From Magnetococcales bacterium WMHbinv6 (lineage in GTDB: Bacteria; Pseudomonadota; Magnetococcia; Magnetococcales; Magnetaquicoccaceae): a stretch of DNA of 64,000 nt. A model generated the notes under the pieces. That model was not told the origin of the DNA, did no database searches, and was given only the letters and a program-made list of their open reading frames with translations. Both the position numbers and the translations under genes were made by a program. The stretch spans positions 1 to 64,000 of the forward strand of contig PDZV01000009.1 of NCBI GenBank assembly GCA_002753135.1, read 5' to 3'. Below are positions 25,604 through 35,257 of this stretch, one piece after another (the first letter of the stretch is position 1; each line of letters begins with the position of its first letter).

Positions 25604-26009
25604 GGCAGTCTGCTCTCTTCCTGTCTAAATGATCGATCAAATCACAGCGGATGGGAACGCCCGCAGCAGCATTTGCTCCCCCCCGTCTTACTCCTTGGTG
25701 CCACACTCTACTGTTTCCGATGGCCGCCTGCAAGGGTGTACTGGAACCCGCACAAGAAATATTGCAGTAAATTTGATCTATTTAAAAATTTTTCCATGAC
25801 AATTTTTCACATCGTCAATATATGGTCCATCCATACAGATAAATATGTTACTGAAAATATGAACAAACCCAATCAAATTGCTCTTGAAATGTGCCGGACA
25901 GGCTTGTACACTTCCATTAACTTTGTCTCAAACCGGGCACCCTCGCGTCGCGTCGGCACAACCGGAATCAAGGCTTATCGGCAGCAGATTGCGCACGTAG
26001 AGGTGTTGG
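25604..26009. other. AT-rich divergent intergenic region
   Basis: About 400 bases separate the FNR-type gene and the hemerythrin/HD-GYP gene. A 10-bp palindrome TGATCGATCA (25630-25639) lies 27 bases before the regulator's start and could be an operator, though its half-site spacing is two, not the four of an FNR box. The stretch 25740-25930 is strongly AT-rich. I could not fix a promoter. Confidence 0.4.
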
Positions 26010-27419
26010 ATGGAACTCAGCAAGGAACAGTTGTTTGAAGAATATCTGGATGAAACATCCAGTCGCGGTATTGTCTTGACCGATGATCACGGCACCATTC
26101 TCCACGCCAACCAGCAGTTTTTCTCTTTAATTGGCCTTTCCTGGCGAGCTGTCAACCAACTGCCATTGGCGAAACTGTTGCAGTCCCTGCCACAAGACCA
26201 GAACTGGCAGGGCGTTCGCCAGGAAGTTTTCTTGCAACGCATTCTGCCCATCTATAACCGATCCTATCAACAAATCGAACTTTTTTTCCGCCCGGAACGC
26301 TGGTTGCAGTGGACTGGCCGCACCATGCCAAAAGGGGGCTATGCTCTGACGGTCAGCGATGTCACGCGCCTTCACGTGATGATGAATGCCACGCAGCAAT
26401 CCAACAAGAGTACCATCAAATCGATGGCTGACATGGCGGAAAATCGCGACAACAATACCGGTGAACACGTATTGCGTGTGGCACGCATGACCCATGAACT
26501 GGCTCAGGATCTGCTGCAACAAGGTACTTTTTCTGGTCAACTGGATGAGTCGATGCTACAGCATCTGGGGCTCTCCAGCATGCTGCACGATGTCGGCAAG
26601 GTGGCGGTTTCTGACGGCATTCTGCTTAAGCCGGGCTTTTTGACCCCGGAAGAGCGCCTGGTGATGCAGAGTCATGTAGAGGCTGGTTACCGCATTATCC
26701 GCAAAATTCAGGATGCGCAAGCCAACTCGGAATACTATGAAAGCGCCGCCAAGATTGCCCTGCATCATCATGAATGTTTTGCCGGGGGCGGCTATCCTCG
26801 CGGCTTGCGTGGGGAAGAGATTCCTCTGGTCGCCCGTATTGTGGCCGTATCCGACGTGTTCGATGCCCTGACCTCCTGGCGTCCCTACAAAGAGCCATGG
26901 ACGGAAGAACGCGCACTCGCTTTCATCTGTGAAAAGTCTGGCATCATGTTTGATCCTCGGGTCGTTGCAGCGTTGCAACGGGTGTTGCGTTTCCGTCAAG
27001 AGTCGCAACGCATTCGCTGGCAAACCTCCATGAGTGTCGGGGATGATACGCTGGATAATGACCACCACATTCTGCTCGATCTGATCAACCAACTGGGACG
27101 GGCGCACGACCGGGAAGACGGCATCGTGATGGAATTTGTGGTTGACGAATTGTACAATTACACGGTACGCCATTTCCAACGGGAAGAGGCGTATCTGCGC
27201 AGCTGCGAATACCCCCGCCTGACGGGCCATCAGCGCCTGCACCAACAATTTGCCGAACAGGTTGTTGCCATACGTCATCAGTTTTTCCGCAACTATGACC
27301 CGGCCCTGGCCGACAATCTCAGTGATGTGTTGGGCAATTGGTTGCAAAAACATATTCTCGGCGCAGACAAAGAGTATTTTTACTATTTTTCTGCATCAAA
27401 TCAATCTATTACCTATTGA
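26010..27419 (+). CDS. PAS-HD-GYP-bacteriohemerythrin protein (oxygen-linked c-di-GMP phosphodiesterase)
   Basis: 469 soluble residues. An N-terminal PAS-like domain (~15-115) precedes a complete HD-GYP domain (~125-325) with 'MLHDVGK' (His193, Asp194) and 'HHHECFAGGGYPRGL'. The C-terminal ~135 residues are a hemerythrin domain with all di-iron ligands visible: 'LDNDHHILLDLIN', 'VRHFQREEAYL', 'HQRLHQQF' and 'WLQKHILGADKEY'. Hemerythrin binds oxygen at a di-iron centre, so c-di-GMP breakdown is probably set by oxygen or redox state. AGAGG lies upstream of the ATG at 26010. The gene is divergent from the FNR-type regulator. Confidence 0.95.
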   Translation: MELSKEQLFEEYLDETSSRGIVLTDDHGTILHANQQFFSLIGLSWRAVNQLPLAKLLQSLPQDQNWQGVRQEVFLQRILPIYNRSYQQIELFFRPERWLQWTGRTMPKGGYALTVSDVTRLHVMMNATQQSNKSTIKSMADMAENRDNNTGEHVLRVARMTHELAQDLLQQGTFSGQLDESMLQHLGLSSMLHDVGKVAVSDGILLKPGFLTPEERLVMQSHVEAGYRIIRKIQDAQANSEYYESAAKIALHHHECFAGGGYPRGLRGEEIPLVARIVAVSDVFDALTSWRPYKEPWTEERALAFICEKSGIMFDPRVVAALQRVLRFRQESQRIRWQTSMSVGDDTLDNDHHILLDLINQLGRAHDREDGIVMEFVVDELYNYTVRHFQREEAYLRSCEYPRLTGHQRLHQQFAEQVVAIRHQFFRNYDPALADNLSDVLGNWLQKHILGADKEYFYYFSASNQSITY

Positions 27420-27430
27420 AACGGTCGACC

Positions 27431-28051
27431 ATGAGCGCTGCCGTAACACAATTTTTGTTGGATCTGGTCGGACAACTGGATTATCTGGCCATCTTTTTAT
27501 TGATGGCAGCCGAAAGTTCCATTTTGCCTGTTCCCTCGGAGTTGGTGATGATTCCAGCAGGCTATTTATTGGCCCAAGGAAAGCTCTCTCTGGACGGCAT
27601 CATTCTGGCCTCCTCACTGGGCAGTCTGGCAGGATCATTGGCCAGCTACTGGCTGGCGCTTTGGCTGGGGCGACCACTCCTGCTCCGTTTCGGGCGCTAT
27701 TTTTTGATCACCCCAAAACACATGGAACAAACCGAGCAGTTTATGAGCCGACATGGTGCCATATCCATTTTCACCGGTCGTTTTGTCCCCGGGGTACGCC
27801 ATTTGATCTCCATGCCAGCCGGCTTGGCGCGCATGCCGTTGCTGCCGTTTCTGCTCTATACCGGGGTCGGTTCCACCCTCTGGAATCTGGTCCTGCTGGT
27901 TCTGGGGTATCTGTTGCGGGAACAACAAAGCTGGTTGGAACACCATTTTTCCTGGGTCATCGGTGGCGCTTTGTGCTTTGCAGCTGCGGTTCTGCTGCTC
28001 TATCTGGCCGTGCAACGGCATCGCCGCAAAGACTCTTTTGGCCAAGCATGA
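27431..28051 (+). CDS. DedA-family membrane protein
   Basis: 206 residues, four to five membrane helices. Family hallmarks: 'ESSILPVPSELVMIPAGYLL' (DedA motif with E/P), 'SLAGSLASYWLALWLG', 'HGAISIFTGRFVPGVRHLIS' with the conserved Gly-Arg-Phe-hydrophobic-Pro-Gly, and 'AGLARMPLLPF'. DedA proteins are linked to undecaprenyl-phosphate or phospholipid translocation and membrane-potential homeostasis. The ATG at 27431 lies 11 bases after the preceding stop, suggesting co-transcription with the hemerythrin/HD-GYP gene; no clear Shine-Dalgarno site is visible. Confidence 0.93.
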   Translation: MSAAVTQFLLDLVGQLDYLAIFLLMAAESSILPVPSELVMIPAGYLLAQGKLSLDGIILASSLGSLAGSLASYWLALWLGRPLLLRFGRYFLITPKHMEQTEQFMSRHGAISIFTGRFVPGVRHLISMPAGLARMPLLPFLLYTGVGSTLWNLVLLVLGYLLREQQSWLEHHFSWVIGGALCFAAAVLLLYLAVQRHRRKDSFGQA

Positions 28052-28207
28052 CCGTTCTGCAAACGAGTTTGCGTCATTATGCAAGAAAATTATAGTTTGA
28101 GTTGCCGGAAGCCGAACAATATGTCAAAATAAGGTATACTTTGGCACAGCAGGTTCGTACCGTTTCTTTATCAGTCAGACAGAACGACAATTTGGAGCTA
28201 GAAATCC

Positions 28208-29029
28208 ATGGCAACCTCTTTACCAGGCGGATCTTCGCTTCCCTCCTCCGGGAAACCGGCCGTCGCAGCCAAAAGCCAACCCAGCAAACCCGCAGCGGCT
28301 GACATGCCGGAAGAAGAGTTGCCCTCGATTGAAGAGATCGAAGAGCTGGAAGATGAGTTGCAGGAAGAACGGCGCGCCAAAAATGAGCAAACCCTTGGAG
28401 AAATCCGCAAGAAAAAAGAGGAGGACGAACTCCTCGGCAAAACCAAAAAGGTGCAAAAGGTCGATCTCTCCCAAATTCGACCTGCCGGCTCCAAACAGCA
28501 GCGCAAAGGTGGCCTGCCGGAGCATATTGCCGCCCTGCCAAAAGATCACCCGATCCGCCTCAAGTGGGAAAAAGGTTTCCGGCAGCGTTCTGATGGCTCC
28601 TGGGCCAAGACGGCAGCACCCATCGAAGACGACTCTGGCCGCTCCTTGTCTGAATGGCTCAAGCTGGTCAGCATCTCTTTGGCCAGCATACTGGCGGTCA
28701 TCTTTCTGCTCAAAGGGGTGGACTCCTACCGGGAATCGCTGCACAAAAAACGCGATGAGGTGGTGGATGTAATCACCAAAAAAGGATTTGCCCTTGACGA
28801 TCCAGAAGTTCGGGCCGTCTACATCGAAGCCTCCAACAGTTTCTGGCTACCCACAATTGAAAAAATGTTGGAAAACCTGAAAAAAATTCCCCGCAAGCTG
28901 CTGGAACCTTTTGCCCAAAATCCGGAACAGGGTAGCTATGTGGATTACATCCGCCGTCATGGCAAACCGTTCGACGAACGAGAAGCCATCGAGTGGCAAA
29001 CCCGCATGCTGCGCAAACCAAGCGACTGA
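28208..29029 (+). CDS. Membrane protein with long charged coiled-coil N-terminus, unknown
   Basis: 273 residues. The first ~35 residues are Pro/Ala/Ser-rich, then a highly charged coiled coil (~35-80, 'IEEIEELEDELQEERRAKNE'). One membrane helix follows (~155-175, 'VSISLASILAVIFLLKGVDS'), and the last ~95 residues are outside ('DDPEVRAVYIEASNSFWLP'). GGAG lies ten bases before the ATG. I do not recognise a family. It sits just upstream of motB-like and motA-like genes on the same strand, although a 290-base gap with its own promoter candidate separates them. A role around the stator or envelope is possible but unproven. Confidence 0.7.
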   Translation: MATSLPGGSSLPSSGKPAVAAKSQPSKPAAADMPEEELPSIEEIEELEDELQEERRAKNEQTLGEIRKKKEEDELLGKTKKVQKVDLSQIRPAGSKQQRKGGLPEHIAALPKDHPIRLKWEKGFRQRSDGSWAKTAAPIEDDSGRSLSEWLKLVSISLASILAVIFLLKGVDSYRESLHKKRDEVVDVITKKGFALDDPEVRAVYIEASNSFWLPTIEKMLENLKKIPRKLLEPFAQNPEQGSYVDYIRRHGKPFDEREAIEWQTRMLRKPSD

Positions 29030-29322
29030 TAGCCAGGTCGTGTTGACCTTTGGCCTCGAAGGCTTTGATCCTGCGTTGCGGGGAGGCTCCGCTGTTCGCA
29101 TACGGTCGTTGCATGCTGCGCTGCTCGCCTCTCTGCCCCTTGCCTGAAGGCCACCGGGCCTCAAATATCAACACACCCTAATCAGTTGTTCGATCTTTGA
29201 CTTTTCCTGTTGACATGCCGTGTGGGGTTGCTTAGCATGCGCAGAGTATGTGTACTTTTGACTGACACTTGAATCGTCCACAGTTGAGTGTGGCGGTGCC
29301 CAATCCTGGGACGAGACATGCT
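29030..29322. other. Intergenic region before the stator genes
   Basis: About 290 bases without a gene. The first half (29040-29160) is GC-rich and resembles dispersed non-coding or IS-derived DNA but contains no ORF of merit. The second half carries the promoter candidate described separately. Confidence 0.4.
29210..29238 (+). promoter_or_regulatory. Sigma-70-like promoter for motB-motA
   Basis: TTGACA at 29210-29215, a 17-base spacer and TAGCAT at 29233-29238 (four of six to TATAAT). The predicted start would give a leader of about 80 bases before motB. A flagellar sigma-28 signature was not seen. Confidence 0.5.
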
Positions 29323-30072
29323 ATGGCAGAAACTGCAAAATCCGAAGAAGGCCGAGCCAAAAAAGCCGCCGCCGAAGAGCCCAAAAAGCTGAAGTGCCCG
29401 ACGTGCAAAAAGGGTACGCCGCTTTGGTTTATCTCCTGGGCAGACATGGTGACGCTGTTGCTGTGTCTGTTCGTGATCATCGTTGCCTATTCAACCCAGG
29501 AAAAGGGCCGCTTTTTGACCTTGGCCGGTTCCATGCGTGATGCCTTTGGCTCGAAAAATCCCGATGAGAGCTTACCCCCCATCGCCAGAGGCTACCATTT
29601 GGTCAACATGCAGTTCCAAATGAAGATCACTTTGGTCCATATTGCCGAACAGGCGCAGGAGGTTCTTTCTGCCCTTATTGAGCAGGATCAGGCCAAAGTC
29701 AGCAACGATGAACTCGGCGTGTCGATTCAAATCGACAGAAACGTTCTGTACCAAACCGGGAGCGCCACCCTGCGCGAACCGGCTCAGGCGTTGCTGGTTA
29801 AAATTGCCAATATCATCGCCTTGTTACCCAATACAGTGGAAATTCGCGCCCCGCGCAGTGAAGTGGCCGGACAACCTTTTGATTGGGAAAAAGGGACCGC
29901 TGAAGCAGCTGCCGTTGCGGCCCTTTTTGAGCAACAAGGAGGAATCATGTATCATCGCATCCAGGCAACCAGCCTGGTTGCCAGCGATAAAGAGGGTGCC
30001 GGCAAAGCCGCTGCACCCCGCAAAGAGATGATCGAAATTAAAATCATGAAAACGACTAATCCGGAAGAGTAA
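29323..30072 (+). CDS. motB: MotB-like stator protein with CPTC tail and non-canonical OmpA-like domain
   Basis: 249 residues. A Lys-rich cytoplasmic tail ends in 'KCPTCKKGTPLWFISWADMV', leading into the single membrane helix 'MVTLLLCLFVIIVAYS'; the Asp in 'WAD' is the ion-carrying residue. The C-terminal OmpA-like fold ('LGVSIQIDRNVLYQTGSATL', 'ALLVKIANIIALLPNTVEIR') lacks the GHTD-type motif and the later Arg that bind peptidoglycan in typical MotB. The CxxC in the tail is shared with the paralogue at 31437-32186. I favour the ATG at 29323; a longer TTG/ATG frame from 29269 includes the leader. motA follows after 80 bases, the reverse of the common motA-motB order. Confidence 0.85.
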   Translation: MAETAKSEEGRAKKAAAEEPKKLKCPTCKKGTPLWFISWADMVTLLLCLFVIIVAYSTQEKGRFLTLAGSMRDAFGSKNPDESLPPIARGYHLVNMQFQMKITLVHIAEQAQEVLSALIEQDQAKVSNDELGVSIQIDRNVLYQTGSATLREPAQALLVKIANIIALLPNTVEIRAPRSEVAGQPFDWEKGTAEAAAVAALFEQQGGIMYHRIQATSLVASDKEGAGKAAAPRKEMIEIKIMKTTNPEE

Positions 30073-30152
30073 CAAACTTTCGAGGGTTTGTTGAAAACCG
30101 CTTGGTTCGTTGGTTTCGCAACAGAGTTGTGCAGCGCGGAAAGGGTCAATAG

Positions 30153-30896
30153 ATGGATATAGCAACTATAATCGGGGTTGTCGTTGGTAGCGCCGTTGTT
30201 ATTGGCTTGATGGGCCATAACATCGGCCTGTTCTACAGCACACATGCCATGATCGTTGTGTTTGGTGGCCTGTTGGGAAGTACTTTCGTCAAATTCGGCA
30301 TGGAGGATATTAAAGCCTCCGGCAAAATGCTGAAAAAAGCCTTTGTCTCCTCGCACGATGATGTCAAAGAACTGATCCGGCAAATGGTCGATATTTCCAA
30401 TATTGCCCGCAAAAACGGTCTGCTGGCGCTGGAAAAAGTCAAAGTAGAGAACGAATTTCTCCAGGCAGCCCTGCAGCACTGTTCCGACGGCGTGGATCCC
30501 AAACTGATGAAAGAGGTATTGACCAAAGAGATTGAGTATATGGCAGAACGGCATCATGTCGGTATCGTCATGTGGGAAAGTATGGGTGAAGCGGCACCGG
30601 CCTTCGGTATGGTGGGTACCTTGGTGGGTATGGTGGAGATGCTCTCCAACATGAGCGACCCCTCGAAGATCGGTGGTGCCATGGCAACAGCACTGCTGGC
30701 CACCATGTATGGCGCTATCGTGGCCAATGCGTTCACGATTCCGTTGGCCATTAAACTGCACCACTACAGCCGTGAAGAGCAGATGCGCTGCCAGTTGATC
30801 GTTGACGGTGTCATCGGCATTCAGACAGGCTTGAATACCCGCATGCTGGAACAGGTTCTGAAAACCGGTCTGTCGCGCTACAAACGGGATGATTGA
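30153..30896 (+). CDS. motA: MotA/PomA-type stator ion-channel protein
   Basis: 247 residues with four membrane helices. It opens with 'IATIIGVVVGSAVVIGLMGH' and 'AMIVVFGGLLGSTFVKF'; the cytoplasmic loop has 'ARKNGLLALEKVKVENEFLQ'. The channel helices contain 'GEAAPAFGMVGTLVGMVEML' and 'ALLATMYGAIVANAFTIPLA' with the conserved prolines. It resembles PomA (sodium) and alphaproteobacterial MotA; the ion cannot be decided by eye. The protein forms a pentamer around a MotB dimer and drives rotation of the flagellar rotor. An intrinsic terminator follows 75 bases later. Confidence 0.92.
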   Translation: MDIATIIGVVVGSAVVIGLMGHNIGLFYSTHAMIVVFGGLLGSTFVKFGMEDIKASGKMLKKAFVSSHDDVKELIRQMVDISNIARKNGLLALEKVKVENEFLQAALQHCSDGVDPKLMKEVLTKEIEYMAERHHVGIVMWESMGEAAPAFGMVGTLVGMVEMLSNMSDPSKIGGAMATALLATMYGAIVANAFTIPLAIKLHHYSREEQMRCQLIVDGVIGIQTGLNTRMLEQVLKTGLSRYKRDD

Positions 30897-30971
30897 GGCC
30901 CCAAAAACATACACCCACCGCGCTGCCCGTTTGTTTGTGTCGGGCAGATTGGCCGAGAGTTTGGAAGAGAG

Positions 30972-30997
30972 CCGGGGAGAATATCCCCGGTTTTTTT
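30972..30997 (+). terminator. Intrinsic terminator after motA
   Basis: A 7-bp GC stem (30972-30978 and 30984-30990) with a five-base loop is followed directly by seven T residues (30991-30997). It ends the motB-motA transcript. Confidence 0.9.
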
Positions 30998-31026
30998 ATG
31001 TGCATGATGCGTTATAGCAGTTTCAA

Positions 31027-31274
31027 TTAAGCGTTACACATAAAAAGCTGCCCCAAGAGGGTGGGCGGTTGGGTTGGGAGACGACGTTTTTTCAGAGTCG
31101 CAGACGATAGCGCAACGGGGTTAAAGTCAGGGCTGTAGGGAGGTAACGGTAAGAAAGCATGTCCGTGCTGTTCCAAAACCTCGCGGATGGCTCCCTTGTT
31201 GTGGAAACTTGTGTTGTCCATGACGATCAAGCTGGGCTCGGTCAGTTCTGGGAGAAGTCTTTCCTTGCGTCATG
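31027..31274 (-). pseudogene. IS630-family transposase fragment
   Basis: The minus strand encodes about 80 residues of an IS630-type DDE transposase C-terminal region: 'LIVMDNTSFHNKGAIREVLE' followed by 'AFLPLPPYSPDFNPVALSSA', matching the usual 'DNASFH...LPPYSPDLNPIE' block. The frame opens at about 31274 just after a stop and has no N-terminal half. After the catalytic block the expected Glu of 'NPIE' is not present ('NPVA'). There are no flanking terminal repeats. It is a dead remnant. Confidence 0.85.
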
Positions 31275-31316
31275 AATTCACAAGTTAGCAATCATAACTT
31301 GGACATCTTGCTTGTC

Positions 31317-31398
31317 TTTTGCTCCTCCTGCGTCGTTGCAAAAACGTTTTCATACTGAAAGTATGCGCACGTTTTTGCGCCTAGCAGGAGAAGCAAAA
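31317..31398. repeat. Long imperfect palindromic element
   Basis: An 82-base element folds end to end: outer 15-base arms (31317-31331 and 31384-31398, one mismatch), a middle stem GCAAAAACGT/ACGTTTTTGC (31338-31347, 31369-31378) and an inner CATACT/AGTATG hairpin (31351-31356, 31360-31365). It lies between the IS630 fragment and the second motB-like gene and looks like a dispersed intergenic repeat or small non-autonomous element. Confidence 0.7.
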
Positions 31399-31436
31399 CC
31401 CGGCGCAATCTGCACAAGTTATTTTCGCCGGGCTCC

Positions 31437-32186
31437 TTACTGCTCCATCGCCACCAGACGAATTTCGATTTTATCTTTACTGGGTTTTTTACCAGCCAGA
31501 TTGGCGTTGGTGGCGTTTTTGTCCAGGGCGGACATGGTGGTTACGCGGATGCGGCTATTGGCGATACCGCCTTGTTGCCGAAACAGATTGGCGATGGCTG
31601 CCGTCTCCTGTTTGCCCGCACTCCAGTTAAAAGGACGGTCGTAGGCTGGGGCTGGAGCGGAACGAATCTCCAGAATATTGGGGATACCCCGCACCACCGA
31701 AGCGATATCGGCCAGCATCAACTGGGTGGCTGGGTTGGGTGTGGCGGTGCCAGGTTGGAACAGGGCATCACGATCAATCTGGAAGACCACCCCTGCCGGA
31801 TCCTCAAAGGCGTTGGCCTGCCCGTCATTCAACAGGGGCTGTACCATGACGCGCACCTGCTCGGCAATATTGGCCAATTGAATGTGGCGTTGAAAGGTCA
31901 TACCGATCATGTGATAACCACGCGGTACCGGACGCGGACTGATTCGGTCACTGTTACCACCAAAAGCCTCTTTCATCGACCCGGCGACAGTCTGGAATTT
32001 ACCCTTATCCTGACTGGAATAGGCAACGATAATCACGAACAGACAGAGCAGCAGGGTCACCATATCGGCCCAGGAGATAAACCAGAGCGGCGTCCCTTTT
32101 TTGCAGGTCGGACACTTTTTCTTGGGCGGTGAGGGTGGGGGGCCTTGTTGGGCTTGCCCTTCCAGATTTTCTGCATTCTCAGCCAT
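31437..32186 (-). CDS. motB: Second MotB-like stator protein (paralogue)
   Basis: 249 residues, the same length as the protein at 29323-30072. It shares the Lys-rich tail with 'CPTCKKGTPLWFISWADMVT' and the identical membrane helix with its Asp. The periplasmic part has diverged ('VVFQIDRDALFQPGTATPNP', 'IEIRLVAMEQ'). Like its paralogue it lacks the GHTD-type peptidoglycan motif, with 'EIRSAPAPAYDRPFNWSAGK' in that place. No motA lies beside it, so it must share the MotA at 30153 or one elsewhere. It is on the opposite strand, separated from motA by an IS fragment and a palindrome, which suggests duplication with rearrangement. Confidence 0.85.
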   Translation of the reverse strand: MAENAENLEGQAQQGPPPSPPKKKCPTCKKGTPLWFISWADMVTLLLCLFVIIVAYSSQDKGKFQTVAGSMKEAFGGNSDRISPRPVPRGYHMIGMTFQRHIQLANIAEQVRVMVQPLLNDGQANAFEDPAGVVFQIDRDALFQPGTATPNPATQLMLADIASVVRGIPNILEIRSAPAPAYDRPFNWSAGKQETAAIANLFRQQGGIANSRIRVTTMSALDKNATNANLAGKKPSKDKIEIRLVAMEQ

Positions 32187-32380
32187 GGATCAATCACCAG
32201 GTATCGTTACAAAACAAAAGGGGCACTCAGAGCAGCTTGAGAGTGCGCAAAAAACCCCTCCCTGTCAAGAGATTTCCTCGCGCAAACCCATTAACGTAGC
32301 AGAGAGTTTCACCGTGCGCCCAGCAGCCTGCGGATCGGCAACCGCTTTACGAAACTGGCGGCATTTGGCTGTTGAGAGCT

Positions 32381-32409
32381 TTGCCATCTTAAGAAAAAAT
32401 TGGTATAAG
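32381..32409 (+). promoter_or_regulatory. Sigma-70-like promoter for secA
   Basis: TTGCCA (32381-32386), a 17-base spacer and TATAAG (32404-32409), each five of six to consensus. The predicted start leaves a leader of about 30 bases before secA, which has AAGGAA as its ribosome site. Confidence 0.6.
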
Positions 32410-32447
32410 GAGAGGTTCACCTCTAACGGTTGCAAGGAATTTAGCTT

Positions 32448-35147
<2,700 letters not shown>

Positions 35148-35172
35148 CCGCCTGTTGTGAAAATCAACACAC

Positions 35173-35202
35173 GGCCAGCAAGTGCCCGTTGCCCTGCTGG
35201 CC
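35173..35202. terminator. Possible hairpin after secA
   Basis: Eight-base arms GGCCAGCA/TGCTGGCC (35173-35180, 35195-35202) enclose a 14-base loop. There is no T-run, so it is a weak terminator candidate at best. Confidence 0.3.
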
Positions 35203-35257
35203 GGCCCGCTTTGACGACTATCTACACGGCTGTTGACTGACCACCGGGAGCCATGCC

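Noticed and set aside
25630-25639. TGATCGATCA palindrome as an FNR box for autoregulation
   Set aside because: The half-sites are two bases apart, whereas FNR needs four between TTGAT and ATCAA. It could still bind something else.
25112-26038. A 308-residue plus-strand frame over the FNR-type gene
   Set aside because: It is antisense to a clear regulator and runs on through AT-rich intergenic DNA; the product is not protein-like.
31027-31274. IS630 fragment as an active insertion sequence
   Set aside because: Only about 80 C-terminal residues remain, there are no terminal repeats, and the final catalytic Glu is not in place.
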